A program made the translations under genes and the position numbers. From Methylovorus mays (GTDB lineage Bacteria > Pseudomonadota > Gammaproteobacteria > Burkholderiales > Methylophilaceae), in assembly GCF_020531915.1 (NCBI RefSeq), contig NZ_JAJAVG010000008.1:434001-498000 (forward strand): a DNA stretch of 64,000 nt, given 5' to 3'. Under the pieces are notes generated by a model. The model was not told the origin of the DNA. It worked only from the letters and a program-made list of their open reading frames with translations, and did not search any database. Below are positions 51,240-61,317 of the stretch, one piece after another (position 1 is the stretch's first letter; each line of letters starts with the position of its first letter).

Positions 51240-54200
51240 ATGCCTACCTCCAAACATACAGACAAGAAGACCACCGACAAGAAACGGACCGATCGCCGGA
51301 GCAGCGCGCTGCAATTCACGCGCGACCCGCTTTGGTACAAGGATGCCGTGATTTATCAAGTGCACGTCAAATCCTTTTTTGACGGCAACAATGACGGCAT
51401 AGGCGATTTTGCCGGCCTGATCCAGAAGCTGGATTACATTGTCAGCCTGGGCGTGAATACCCTGTGGCTGTTGCCCTTCTACCCCTCACCCCGCCGCGAT
51501 GATGGCTACGATATTTCCGACTATCGCGGTGTGCATCCGGATTACGGCAACCTGTTTGACGTGAAGCGCTTCATCGCCGAAGCCCACAAGCACGGGCTGC
51601 GCGTCATCACCGAGCTCATCATCAACCATACCTCGGATCAGCACCCCTGGTTTCAGCGAGCACGGCAGGCCAAGCCTGGCTCGGCTGCCCGCAACTTTTA
51701 TGTGTGGTCCGATACCGATACCGCGTACAGCCAGACCCGTATCATTTTCACCGATACCGAAAAATCCAACTGGACCTGGGATCCGGTGGCTAATGCCTTC
51801 TACTGGCACCGTTTTTTCTCGCATCAGCCCGATCTCAATTACGACAACCCCCGCGTATTCAATACCGTCATGAGCATCATGGAGTTCTGGCTGGACCTGG
51901 GCGTGGATGGCCTGCGGCTGGATGCCGTGCCCTACCTGATTGAACGCGAAGGCACCTCCAATGAAAACCTGCCGGAAACCCACCAGATCCTGAAAAAAAT
52001 CCGGCAGTTCATTGATCAACGCTACCCCGACCGCATGCTGCTGGCCGAGGCCAATATGTGGCCGGAAGATGTGCAGTATTACTTCGGCAATAACGATGAA
52101 TGCCACATGGCATTTCACTTCCCGCTCATGCCGCGCATGTACCTGGCACTGGCACAGGAAGACCGCTTTCCCATTACCGATATTCTGCAGCAGACGCCGG
52201 ATATCCCCAGCGATTGCCAGTGGGCAATTTTCCTGCGCAATCACGATGAGCTGACGCTGGAAATGGTCACCGATAATGAGCGCGCCTACATGCTCAACTT
52301 TTACGCGGCGGATAACCGGGCGCGGCTCAATGTTGGCATTCGACGCCGCCTCGCCCCGCTGTTGCAGCGTGATCGTCGTCGCCTGGAGCTGTTGAACAGC
52401 CTGCTGCTTTCCATGCCCGGCACGCCGGTAATCTATTACGGTGACGAAATCGGCATGGGCGACAACATCCACCTGGGCGACCGCGATGGCGTACGCACGC
52501 CCATGCAATGGACCCCGGATCGCAATGGCGGCTTTTCCCTCACCGACCCGGCACGCCTGGTGCTGCCCTTGAACATGGACACCCTTTACGGCTACCAGGC
52601 CGTGAATGTGGAAGCGCAAAGCGCAGACCCGCATTCCCTGCTCAATTGGATGCGCCGCCTGTTGGCCGTGCGCAAGCAGTTCTATGCCTTTGGCCGCGGC
52701 AGTTTCCGGCTGTTATACCCGGCCAACCGCAAGATTCTCGCTTATCTGCGCGAGTACAAGCCGCAAGATATTCTGGCGCATGGCAGCCCCAACACCGCGT
52801 TTGACCCGACAGCCGACGCACGGGCGAGTAGCGCCCCGCCCCCGGAGAAAACCCAGGGAGAGACCAAGCCGGGCGAGACAGCCGCAGACCAGCCAGCCAG
52901 CATCAAGGCCCTGAGTGACGAGATTTTGCTGTGCGTGGCCAATGTCGGCAGTACCGCGCAGGCGGTAGAGCTCGACCTCTCGGAATACGCAGGCTATACG
53001 CCCACCGAGCTGATGGGGGGGGAAAAGTTTCCCGTGATTGGCCCTTCCCCGTATGTGCTGACGCTGGCGCCCTATGATTTTTACTGGTTCCGTCTCAGCA
53101 ACGAGCAAAGTCCGCTGGCCACGCCTTCGCGTCTGAGTGCCGTGCCTTTCATCGCCCCCGAATACCGCACCCTGGTGCTGAATGCCGGCATACATGACCT
53201 CATGCAGCCCCGCTTGCAGCAACGCCTGGAAACCGAAATATTCCCGGCCTACCTGGCACGTCAGCGCTGGTTTTCCAGCCAGGCTGAGAACACTAAAAAG
53301 TCTGCCGGCCCCGCAAAAGGGCCGATGACTGTCCACCTGCAATACCTTACCCAGCTACCGAGGTCAGGTAATAGGGGAACAGATTTTCTGTTGGTAAGCG
53401 TCGCCGCCAGCGATAGCAATGCCTGGTTTTTCATGCCGCTCGGCATTGTCCCGGAAGAGACGTCCACCTCCACAGTGATACAGCAACACGTAATCTGTCG
53501 GGTACGTCAGGGCCCCAAAGTCGGCTTGCTGGTCGATGCCTATTGCATGGATGAGTTTGCGCTCACCCTGCTGGAGCAGTTCCGGCATTACGGCCAATAT
53601 CGTGAAGGCGCTCGCGAGCTGCGCTTTGAATCCACCGCCAGCTTTGACGCGCTGGATTTCAAGAGCAGCGAGGGCAAACCGGGGCTCGTTATCCGTCGCC
53701 CGCATGCCGAGCAATCCAACAGCTCGCTGATTATCAACGATCTTGCCATCGTCAAAATGGTGCGGCACTTCCAGCCCGGCACGCACCCCGAGCTGGAAAT
53801 GGCCCAGCGGCTGGATGAACTGGGTTACCACAACACGCCCGCCTTGCTGGGGCATATGGCGTTTACCAATGCCGAGGGCGAAAGCTATACCCAGATCGTC
53901 ATGCAGGCCTATGTGCACAATCAGGGCGATGCCTGGCAATGGACCATCGATCGCCTGGGCATTGCCATCCAGCAGCTGAATGCCGCGGATATCGCCGCGC
54001 AAGCCTTGGCGCCGGAAGACACCAATGCCATGAAAGAGCTGCAGAATTTTGCCGCCACGCTTGGCAAACGGCTGGCCGAGCTGCACAACCTGCTTTCACT
54101 GCCCACCGTGCATGAAGCCTTCAAACCGCAACAGCTGGGCAAATCCGACATTACCGCCCTCAAGCAGCGCATCGTCCAGCAATGGCGGGAGGCATTTTCC

Positions 54201-54839
54201 GGGCTGGCGCATTTCAAGGCAGACAATCTGGCAGATCCGCAATTGCTGCCAGATATGCTGGGACGTCAAAAAGAAGTGTTTGCCCGCGTGGAGGCGCTGA
54301 TAGACCAGGCCCGTGGTCAAGCCCTGACACGCATTCACGGCGACTTTCACCTCGGCCAGGTTCTGGTAGTGGGCGAGGACGTGCTGATCATTGACTTTGA
54401 AGGTGAACCAGCACGCCCGCTGCCCGAGCGGCGGCAGAAAGACAACCCCTTGCGCGATGTCGCTGGGCTGATCCGCTCGTTTTCCTATGTCGCAGCCTTT
54501 ATCGAGAAAAGCGAACTGTACGCCAGCAGTGGTGGCAGCCTGCCCCGCCGGCAGATTCTGCAACGCTACAAGGACATCTCCGAAACAGCCTTCCTGCAAA
54601 GCTATTTTGACCACGCCCTGCCTCACCCACTAAGTCAGCCAGAGCAGAGCCTGAATGCAGGGGCTTATGCCCATGCCTCGGATATGGCGCTGCTACAGCT
54701 CTACAAGCTGGAAAAAGTAGGCTATGAAATCGCCTACGAACTGATGCACAGGCCCTCCTGGACCGAAGTGCCACTGGAAGGCCTGAAGTCTTTGCTGGAA
54801 GAGTTGGCGCATGACAAACCTCACCATGATGAAAAGTAA
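51240..54839 (+). CDS. treS: Trehalose synthase - maltokinase fusion (TreS-Pep2)
   Basis: 1199 residues. TreS part (about 20-640): WYKDAVIYQVHVKSFFDGN, LRLDAVPYLIEREGTS (nucleophile Asp), LAEANMWPEDVQYYFG (acid/base Glu), LRNHDELTLEMV. It interconverts trehalose and maltose. The maltokinase part (about 660-1199) phosphorylates maltose to maltose-1-phosphate for GlgE: ARQRWFSSQAENTKK near its N-terminus, catalytic IHGDFHLGQVL, metal DFEGEPARPLPERR. The TreS C-terminal beta domain carries an odd Pro/Glu/Lys-rich insert (about 520-560, SSAPPPEKTQGETKPGE). The fused order is known in other proteobacteria. Directly abuts glgE. Confidence 0.95.
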   Translation: MPTSKHTDKKTTDKKRTDRRSSALQFTRDPLWYKDAVIYQVHVKSFFDGNNDGIGDFAGLIQKLDYIVSLGVNTLWLLPFYPSPRRDDGYDISDYRGVHPDYGNLFDVKRFIAEAHKHGLRVITELIINHTSDQHPWFQRARQAKPGSAARNFYVWSDTDTAYSQTRIIFTDTEKSNWTWDPVANAFYWHRFFSHQPDLNYDNPRVFNTVMSIMEFWLDLGVDGLRLDAVPYLIEREGTSNENLPETHQILKKIRQFIDQRYPDRMLLAEANMWPEDVQYYFGNNDECHMAFHFPLMPRMYLALAQEDRFPITDILQQTPDIPSDCQWAIFLRNHDELTLEMVTDNERAYMLNFYAADNRARLNVGIRRRLAPLLQRDRRRLELLNSLLLSMPGTPVIYYGDEIGMGDNIHLGDRDGVRTPMQWTPDRNGGFSLTDPARLVLPLNMDTLYGYQAVNVEAQSADPHSLLNWMRRLLAVRKQFYAFGRGSFRLLYPANRKILAYLREYKPQDILAHGSPNTAFDPTADARASSAPPPEKTQGETKPGETAADQPASIKALSDEILLCVANVGSTAQAVELDLSEYAGYTPTELMGGEKFPVIGPSPYVLTLAPYDFYWFRLSNEQSPLATPSRLSAVPFIAPEYRTLVLNAGIHDLMQPRLQQRLETEIFPAYLARQRWFSSQAENTKKSAGPAKGPMTVHLQYLTQLPRSGNRGTDFLLVSVAASDSNAWFFMPLGIVPEETSTSTVIQQHVICRVRQGPKVGLLVDAYCMDEFALTLLEQFRHYGQYREGARELRFESTASFDALDFKSSEGKPGLVIRRPHAEQSNSSLIINDLAIVKMVRHFQPGTHPELEMAQRLDELGYHNTPALLGHMAFTNAEGESYTQIVMQAYVHNQGDAWQWTIDRLGIAIQQLNAADIAAQALAPEDTNAMKELQNFAATLGKRLAELHNLLSLPTVHEAFKPQQLGKSDITALKQRIVQQWREAFSGLAHFKADNLADPQLLPDMLGRQKEVFARVEALIDQARGQALTRIHGDFHLGQVLVVGEDVLIIDFEGEPARPLPERRQKDNPLRDVAGLIRSFSYVAAFIEKSELYASSGGSLPRRQILQRYKDISETAFLQSYFDHALPHPLSQPEQSLNAGAYAHASDMALLQLYKLEKVGYEIAYELMHRPSWTEVPLEGLKSLLEELAHDKPHHDEK

Positions 54840-54855
54840 CCCCAAGGAAAACGTG

Positions 54856-56763
54856 ATGCCCACCCCAGCCCACCCCTGTTCCGAGCATACATCTGACCAG
54901 CCGCGCAATACCTTCAACTATCGGCTTGCCGGTGGCGCCCGCCTGCTCAGTCTGGCAGAAACCGAGTTCCGCCTGTGGGCGCCTAATGCACGCCAGGTCG
55001 ACCTGATTCTAGACAAAGGCACCGTCATCCCCATGCAGCAGGAGGCCACCAGCGGCTGGTTCATCACACAGGCAGAATGTGGCCCGGGGATAGAGTACCG
55101 TTATCGCGCCATCAATAAGGAGGGCAACGAACTCCTGGTGCCCGATCCCTACTCGCGCAGGCAAACGGGCAGCGTGCATGGCAGCAGCGTGGTGGTCGAT
55201 CCACAAAGCTATCGCTGGCGTCATCTGCAATGGAAAGGTCGGCCATGGCATGAAACCGTGATCTACGAAGCCCATGCCGGCGTGATGGGCGGCTTTGTCG
55301 GGGTGCGTGCCAAATTGGCTGAACTGGCGGCCATGGGCTTTACGGCGATTGAGCTAATGCCGATTGCAAGTTTCCCCGGGGCACATAACTGGGGGTATGA
55401 CGGCGTACTGCAATTTGCCCCTCATGTGAGTTATGGCTCGCCGGATGAACTCAAGGCTCTGGTGGATGAAGCCCATGCGCTGGGCATGTCGATTTTCCTG
55501 GATGTGGTCTACAACCATTTCGGTCCCGATGGCAATTACCTGTGGCACTATGCGCCCGAATTTTTCAACCATGCCTACAAAACGCCCTGGGGCGATGCGA
55601 TTGATTTTGCCGAGCCGCATGTCCAGCAGTTTTTTGTCGACAACATTTACTACTGGCTGGAAGAGTATCGCTTTGACGGCCTGCGCTTTGATGCCTGCCA
55701 CGCCATCTGGAACAAAGCCTGGCTGGGAGACACGATCAAGCAGGTACGCGAGCACTATCAGGGCAAACGCCATGTGCATCTGGTCGCAGAAAACGACGAC
55801 AATGCGGCCAGCCTGTTGGGAGACCGCTTTGTTGCCCAATGGAATGATGATGGCCATCATGTGCTGCACGTGCTGCTGACCGGCGAAACCGAAGGCTATT
55901 ACTCGGATTACGCAGAACATGCCGCGGAAAAACTGGCGCGTTGCCTGGCAGAAGGCTTTGTCTACCAGGGCGAGGTCTCGCAACATCGGCAAGGTGAGGG
56001 GCGGGGCGAAAACAGTCAGCATTTGCCACTGAGCTCCTTCGTGCTCTTTTTGCAAAACCATGACCAGATCGGCAACCGTCCCTTTGGCGAACGCCTGACC
56101 ACGCTGGTCCCCGAGCCTGCCTTGCGGGCGGCCATGGGACTGGTGCTGCTAAGCCCGCAGATTCCGCTGCTGTTCATGGGCGAAGAGTTCGGTGCCACCC
56201 AGCCTTTTCTGTACTTCACGGATCATGAAAACCCCGAGCTGGCGGCGGCCGTATGGGAAGGGCGGCGCCGTGAATTCTCCACCTTCGAGAAATTTAACAA
56301 GGCGAGCTTTGCAGAAAAAATCCCCAACCCGAATGACATCGAAAGTTTTAACGCGTCCATTCCCCGACCAATAGGTAGTCATGACCCCGACATCAATCGC
56401 GCGTCGGAATGGCAAGCGTGGATACGGCAGTTGCTGAGCCTTCGCCACCAGCATATTGCCCCTTATCTGGAACACACCAGAACCTTGTCGGCCTATGCCA
56501 TTGGCCCGGCAGCGGTAAAGGCACGCTGGCGTCTGGGCAATGGGGCCACGCTGGAAATCCTGCTGAACCTGGGCGATAGCCCCGTGCATTTCGGCGAGCA
56601 GTGGCCTGAAGACAAACTGGCGCAGACCCTTCTGAATGTGGGCAACCGTCATGAAGCATTAATGCAGGGCTCTCTGGGCGCTTATAGCTGCCTGGTACTG
56701 CTGGAAGGCCCGCTAGGCACGGATAACGAAGCCAGCTTCGGCGCCGGAGAACCGCGGCCATGA
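54856..56763 (+). CDS. treZ: Maltooligosyltrehalose trehalohydrolase
   Basis: GH13 enzyme releasing trehalose from maltooligosyl-trehalose. About 635 residues: N-terminal beta domain (EFRLWAPNARQVDLIL), barrel with SFPGAHNWGYDGVLQFAPH, VVYNHFGPDGNYLW, nucleophile Asp in LRFDACHAIWN, acid Glu in HLVAENDDN, FLQNHDQIGNRPFGERL. ATG 54856 is selected because AAGGA lies 7 nt upstream, 16 bp after the fusion gene; an earlier in-frame ATG would overlap that gene. Overlaps treY by 4 bp. Confidence 0.95.
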   Translation: MPTPAHPCSEHTSDQPRNTFNYRLAGGARLLSLAETEFRLWAPNARQVDLILDKGTVIPMQQEATSGWFITQAECGPGIEYRYRAINKEGNELLVPDPYSRRQTGSVHGSSVVVDPQSYRWRHLQWKGRPWHETVIYEAHAGVMGGFVGVRAKLAELAAMGFTAIELMPIASFPGAHNWGYDGVLQFAPHVSYGSPDELKALVDEAHALGMSIFLDVVYNHFGPDGNYLWHYAPEFFNHAYKTPWGDAIDFAEPHVQQFFVDNIYYWLEEYRFDGLRFDACHAIWNKAWLGDTIKQVREHYQGKRHVHLVAENDDNAASLLGDRFVAQWNDDGHHVLHVLLTGETEGYYSDYAEHAAEKLARCLAEGFVYQGEVSQHRQGEGRGENSQHLPLSSFVLFLQNHDQIGNRPFGERLTTLVPEPALRAAMGLVLLSPQIPLLFMGEEFGATQPFLYFTDHENPELAAAVWEGRRREFSTFEKFNKASFAEKIPNPNDIESFNASIPRPIGSHDPDINRASEWQAWIRQLLSLRHQHIAPYLEHTRTLSAYAIGPAAVKARWRLGNGATLEILLNLGDSPVHFGEQWPEDKLAQTLLNVGNRHEALMQGSLGAYSCLVLLEGPLGTDNEASFGAGEPRP

Positions 56764-59591
56764 CACCTCAGCATCCACTATCCACCCTGCGCCTGCAGTT
56801 TCACAAGGGCTTTACCTTTGCCGATGCACTGGAACATGTGGGGTATTTTTCCTCACTGGGTGTCAGCCATATTTATGCATCGCCCATTTTTACGGCGCGG
56901 CCCAATTCCAGTCATGGCTATGACATTGTGGATCCGACGCAGATCAACCCCGAGCTGGGCGGGCGTAAAGGTCTGGCCCGACTGGTAGAAGCGTTGCGCC
57001 ATGCCCACATGGGCCTGATCGTGGACATTGTGCCCAATCACATGGGGGTAGGCGGTGCCGATAACCCTTGGTGGCAGCATGTATTCGAGTGGGGGCGCCA
57101 TAGCCCGTATGCCATGTGGTTTGATATCGACTGGCATTCGCCCGACCCTTACCTGCACAACAAGATTCTCGCGCCTTTTTTAGGGGATGCTTATGGCGCG
57201 GTGATCGATCAGGGGGATATCCGCCTGGAATATGACCGCCAGACCCAACGCATACAGGCACGTTATTTTGATAATGCCTTTCCCATTGCGCTGGCTGACT
57301 ATGCGGATATTTTGCAAGGGGTCGATCATCCAGGCGTGGCAAGGCTGCTTGCGCAGTTTCGCCGGATAGACTACAGCCTGCCCTTTCTGGACATACAGTC
57401 GCAGGTCAACCAGGTGTTGGCCGCGCTGGCGACCCTCAGTCTGCATCCGGAAGTCGAGGACGCCATCAACACGGCACTGGCGGCCTACTCTGACCAGGGA
57501 ATAGCGAAGCTGCATCCTTTGCTGGAAAAACAGCACTACCGCCTTACCTGGTGGCGCAATGCCTCGGACCAGATCAACTGGCGCCGCTTTTTTGAAGTGA
57601 GCGAGCTGGCTGGCGTGCGGGTGGAACTCGATGAAGTGTTTGAAGCCACGCATTCGCTGCTGTTTGAGCTGTACGCGCAGGGCCTGATCGATGGGGTGCG
57701 ACTAGACCATATTGATGGGCTGGCTCAGCCGCAGCATTATTGCCGCAAGCTGCGGGCGAGACTGGAAAGCCTGATGCCGAACCGGCCGCCGCATCTGCGC
57801 ACGCCGCTCTACATGATTGCCGAAAAAATCCTGGCGCCCGGCGAATGGCTGCGCGAGGGATGGGGACTGGACGGTACCACCGGTTATGAGTTCATGGATC
57901 AGGTATCAGCGCTGCTGCATGACCCGCAAGGGGATCAGCCATTGAACGCCTTGTGGCATCAGTTAAGCCAGGATGAGAAATCCTTTCATCAGCATGTAGA
58001 ACAGGCACGCCGCCAGTTGCTGTCGGAAAATCTGGTCAGCGAATTTGAGGCAGCAGTGCATGCCCTGCATGCCATCGCCCGCGCTGACCTGCATACGCGC
58101 GATTATTCGCTGGCCTCGATCCGGCGCGTGTTTACCGAGATTCTGGTGCACTTTCCGGTGTATCGCAGCTATGTCACGGTGGATGGCATGGATGCCCAGG
58201 ATCAGGAGCTGTTTGAAAGCACGGCCATCAAGGCGAGACGCACATTGGGCCATGTCGACAAACCACTGGTGGACATCATTTTCAGCTGGTTGCGCGGGGA
58301 TCTGATCCATAACGCACCGTCACCAGAAATATCCGACCTGTCGCAGCGCGCCATTACCCGCTTCCAGCAACTGATGCCGCCCTTGTGCGCCAAATCCATG
58401 GAAGACACGGCGTTTTATCGCTTCGGCAGGCTGGTCTCCCGCAATGAAGTCGGCAGCGACCCCGATATGTTCACGCTCGATATAGCCGCGTTTCATGATG
58501 CCTGCCAACGGCGGCTGAACCTGTATCCAGCCAACCTGCTCGCCACCGCCACGCATGATCATAAGCGTGGGGAAGATGTGCGCGCCCGTATCGCAGTCAT
58601 CAGCCAGGTGCCCGCGCAATGGGAGCTTCAGGTAAAGCGGTGGATAGAGATGAACCGCCGCTTTCACAGCCGGGTCTTCCCCGATGAAATGCGATATGTG
58701 GCATATGAGGCGCCGCGCATCACGCATGAATACATGCTGTACCAGATGCTGGTGGGCGCTTGGCCGTTTGACTTGCAGGTGAATGATGTCGCAGGCTTGA
58801 AGGCTTATGGCGAGCGCATGGAAGCCTGGTTCATCAAAAGCATACGTGAGGCAAAATGGATGTCGAGCTGGGTACAGGCCAATGAACCTTATGAAGATGC
58901 CTGTGCCGGCTTTTTGAAGAGTATTCTCGACCCGGCGCAAAGCGGCGAGTTTCTGGCATCGGTCGCCCAGTTCATTGCGATGATCGCCCCAGCCGGGGCG
59001 ATGAATGGCCTGGCCCAGACTGTATTGCGCATGACAGTGCCTGGCATACCCGATCTTTACCAAGGCACCGAGCTCTGGGATTTCAGCCTGGTCGATCCGG
59101 ACAATCGCCGCCCGGTCGATTACCTGCAACGCACGCAGGCGTTGCATGCTTCGCCCGCGTTGGCAGCCCAGCTTGCCAACTGGCGTCAGGGCACTATCAA
59201 GCAGACCATCATCCACCAGCTGCTGCGTTACCGCCAGCAACATCCACGCCTGTTTGAAGCAGCCGATTATCAGCCGCTGTATGCGCAAGGCATCTACAGC
59301 GACAACATCGTGGCATTTCAGCGCCAACATGGGGAGCAATGCCTGTTGGTGGTGGTGCCCCGCTTTTGCCATGCATTGCTCACCGACCATGGCGCCTTGC
59401 GTCTGGGCAACTGGCAAGATACTTATCTGAGCAATGGCTTGCACTTGCATGGGCGCTATCGCGACATCCTGAGCGGTACCCATCACACGGTGACTGACAA
59501 AGGCCTGACCATCACCCAGCTTTTTTCCACATTACCACTGGCCGTATTGGCGCTGGAACCGAATCCACCAGACGGGGCCCTGCTGTCGTGA
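56760..59591 (+). CDS. treY: Maltooligosyltrehalose synthase
   Basis: GH13 intramolecular transglucosylase that converts the reducing end of maltooligosaccharides to a trehalose unit. 943 residues: TLRLQFHKGFTFADALEHVG, YASPIFTARPNSSHGYDIVD, VDIVPNHMG, nucleophile Asp in GVRLDHIDGLAQP, acid Glu in IAEKILAPGEWL, THDHKRGEDVRARI, and VPGIPDLYQGTELWDFSLVDPDNRRPVDY. Last gene of the block. Confidence 0.96.
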   Translation: MTPQHPLSTLRLQFHKGFTFADALEHVGYFSSLGVSHIYASPIFTARPNSSHGYDIVDPTQINPELGGRKGLARLVEALRHAHMGLIVDIVPNHMGVGGADNPWWQHVFEWGRHSPYAMWFDIDWHSPDPYLHNKILAPFLGDAYGAVIDQGDIRLEYDRQTQRIQARYFDNAFPIALADYADILQGVDHPGVARLLAQFRRIDYSLPFLDIQSQVNQVLAALATLSLHPEVEDAINTALAAYSDQGIAKLHPLLEKQHYRLTWWRNASDQINWRRFFEVSELAGVRVELDEVFEATHSLLFELYAQGLIDGVRLDHIDGLAQPQHYCRKLRARLESLMPNRPPHLRTPLYMIAEKILAPGEWLREGWGLDGTTGYEFMDQVSALLHDPQGDQPLNALWHQLSQDEKSFHQHVEQARRQLLSENLVSEFEAAVHALHAIARADLHTRDYSLASIRRVFTEILVHFPVYRSYVTVDGMDAQDQELFESTAIKARRTLGHVDKPLVDIIFSWLRGDLIHNAPSPEISDLSQRAITRFQQLMPPLCAKSMEDTAFYRFGRLVSRNEVGSDPDMFTLDIAAFHDACQRRLNLYPANLLATATHDHKRGEDVRARIAVISQVPAQWELQVKRWIEMNRRFHSRVFPDEMRYVAYEAPRITHEYMLYQMLVGAWPFDLQVNDVAGLKAYGERMEAWFIKSIREAKWMSSWVQANEPYEDACAGFLKSILDPAQSGEFLASVAQFIAMIAPAGAMNGLAQTVLRMTVPGIPDLYQGTELWDFSLVDPDNRRPVDYLQRTQALHASPALAAQLANWRQGTIKQTIIHQLLRYRQQHPRLFEAADYQPLYAQGIYSDNIVAFQRQHGEQCLLVVVPRFCHALLTDHGALRLGNWQDTYLSNGLHLHGRYRDILSGTHHTVTDKGLTITQLFSTLPLAVLALEPNPPDGALLS

Positions 59592-59611
59592 GGCACTGAT
59601 ATTTATTATTT

Positions 59612-59691
59612 GCCAAGGTCGGGCTGGTCCGCGAGCAGGCCTTGGCGAACCGTGACAAGGTCTGATTGAAGGTCTCTTAGCCCTTTAGGGC
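59612..59691 (+). terminator. Hairpins after treY
   Basis: Long-loop stem GCCAAGG (59612-59618) / CCTTGGC (59640-59646), and a short stem GCCCT-TT-AGGGC (59680-59691). No strong T run. They probably end or process the glgE-treY transcript. The rest of 59592-59874 holds no recognised feature apart from the next ribosome site. Confidence 0.4.
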
Positions 59692-59874
59692 AATGCCGCC
59701 ATTTAAAAATCCTATGCATCATCGTCTTGCACAGGCCAGTCATGTTGACTCGCCTATCAACTGACGGAGACGATGCATGCCCTTCACCAGAATTCTCCCT
59801 TCACTTGCCACTTTTCCGTTTTCCCGTCCTGCCATTTGCGGCAGGCATATCCAACCCGCGGGGAGGACATGAGT

Positions 59875-61317
59875 ATGTGGGAACAGCTGAAAGTGGCATT
59901 GGCGACCCTGAAAGCAGCCCCTGTCGGATGGGTGGATGGTATTAACGAAGGCAGCGAGCAGACAGTACAGTGGATGTGGGAAGTGCTACAGGGGGATTTC
60001 GGCGAAGCCGAGCAATCCAGCGCCCAACTCGCTACCGGCACTCTCATTTCCATGGTCCCGCTGATAGACCAGGTCTGCGATGTGCGCGATCTGATCGCCA
60101 ATTGCAAGCAGATCAATAAAGACCCCAATAACGGCTGGCACTGGTTTGCGCTATGCCTCACCTTGCTGGGGCTTTTCCCCACGCTGGGCTCGCTACTCAA
60201 GGGTTGCCTCAAAATTCTGTTTGGCTATGCCCGACATGGCATCCCCAAGGCCATGCGCACTAATGCCAATGTGTGGGATGCCCTGTCTCCTTTCGTGGAA
60301 CGCAGCATTCAACGGCTCAATGTGCACCTGAGCAGCGGCATCGTCAGAAAAACCCTCAAAACCATGCGCATCACCAACCCCTATGGCTGGCTGGCAACAC
60401 AGGTAAGGGCGCTCTCAAAATCCATCAACTCGCGGGAATTACTGGCGGCCTTTGATCATCTGCATCAAACCTTGAGCGAACTGCTGGATTACATCAGTCG
60501 CTATGGCAACACCACCACCCAACATAAGGTCGTGCAATTGCTGCGCGAGATCAAGGCCGTGCGTGAACGCGCCAACGGCATCATGGGCCGCATGGTGAGA
60601 CCTTTGCAGGAATGGCTGGAGAAACTGGCCAAACGGCTGGATGAAGAGCAGGCACGGACGCTCAAAAGCACGGCGTCGGCAGCCCAGGGGCCCAGGCTCC
60701 TGCATATGGAAAAAGAGGCCATGGACAAGGCCAAGCCTACCTGGGTGGACAAGGGGTTCATCCGCCCCCAGTACCCTGGCCTGGATGACATGCCGGGGAA
60801 CGCTGAAGAGATGATACAGAAGGGCTATCCACGCAATATCCAGTATGAGTTTGCCAACTTCCACGGCAATGTGATGCCAGCGAAATACCCGCCAGGCACC
60901 GTGCTGTACCGGATTGTGGACCCGGCGGAAAAATCGTTTGCAAGTGGTCAATGGTGGACCAGCAAAACCGAATTTGATGCCATCAGCAGCAAGGATGGGT
61001 GGCGGCGCAAATTTGGCGTGTGGCGCATCTGGAAAAGCAATGGCGAATTCATGACCTATCAGGTACCCGAAGGCACTGTGCTCAAAGGCTGGCAGGGCAT
61101 CAGTGCCTCGCAGGAAATGTATGGCACAGCCTATACCCTGGAGGGGGGAGCCTTGCAAATCCTGCTGGACCCTTACGATCTCAAAAGTGAAAGCCTGCAA
61201 AAACGATGGCCGACGCATTGGGGCTACAACCCCTACAATCCTGGCAACCCAAAACTTATCGGCGTGCCGGTATTGCAGCACAAATGGCCTCCCGCTTCCG
61301 ACAAGGACCCAACATGA
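59875..61317 (+). CDS. Candidate polymorphic toxin / effector with pretoxin membrane domain
   Basis: About 480 residues. The start is ATG 59875 because GGGAGG lies 8 nt before it, too close to the ATG at 59869. Residues about 15-115 are a hydrophobic module (LATGTLISMVPLIDQVCDVRDLI, then WHWFALCLTLLGLFPTLGSLL) like the pretoxin transmembrane domain of proteobacterial effectors. A helical/coiled middle follows (about 150-290). The C-terminal domain (about 340-450) reads VLYRIVDPAEKSF, GQWWTSKTEF, WRRKFGVWRIW, NGEFMTYQVPEGTVLKGW and YTLEGGALQILLD. I associate that layout with toxins seen behind PAAR domains; an R-S/T-E ADP-ribosyltransferase fold is only a guess. No PAAR, VgrG or other T6SS genes are in the window. 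The next gene overlaps by 4 bp, as an immunity gene should. Confidence 0.62.
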   Translation: MWEQLKVALATLKAAPVGWVDGINEGSEQTVQWMWEVLQGDFGEAEQSSAQLATGTLISMVPLIDQVCDVRDLIANCKQINKDPNNGWHWFALCLTLLGLFPTLGSLLKGCLKILFGYARHGIPKAMRTNANVWDALSPFVERSIQRLNVHLSSGIVRKTLKTMRITNPYGWLATQVRALSKSINSRELLAAFDHLHQTLSELLDYISRYGNTTTQHKVVQLLREIKAVRERANGIMGRMVRPLQEWLEKLAKRLDEEQARTLKSTASAAQGPRLLHMEKEAMDKAKPTWVDKGFIRPQYPGLDDMPGNAEEMIQKGYPRNIQYEFANFHGNVMPAKYPPGTVLYRIVDPAEKSFASGQWWTSKTEFDAISSKDGWRRKFGVWRIWKSNGEFMTYQVPEGTVLKGWQGISASQEMYGTAYTLEGGALQILLDPYDLKSESLQKRWPTHWGYNPYNPGNPKLIGVPVLQHKWPPASDKDPT

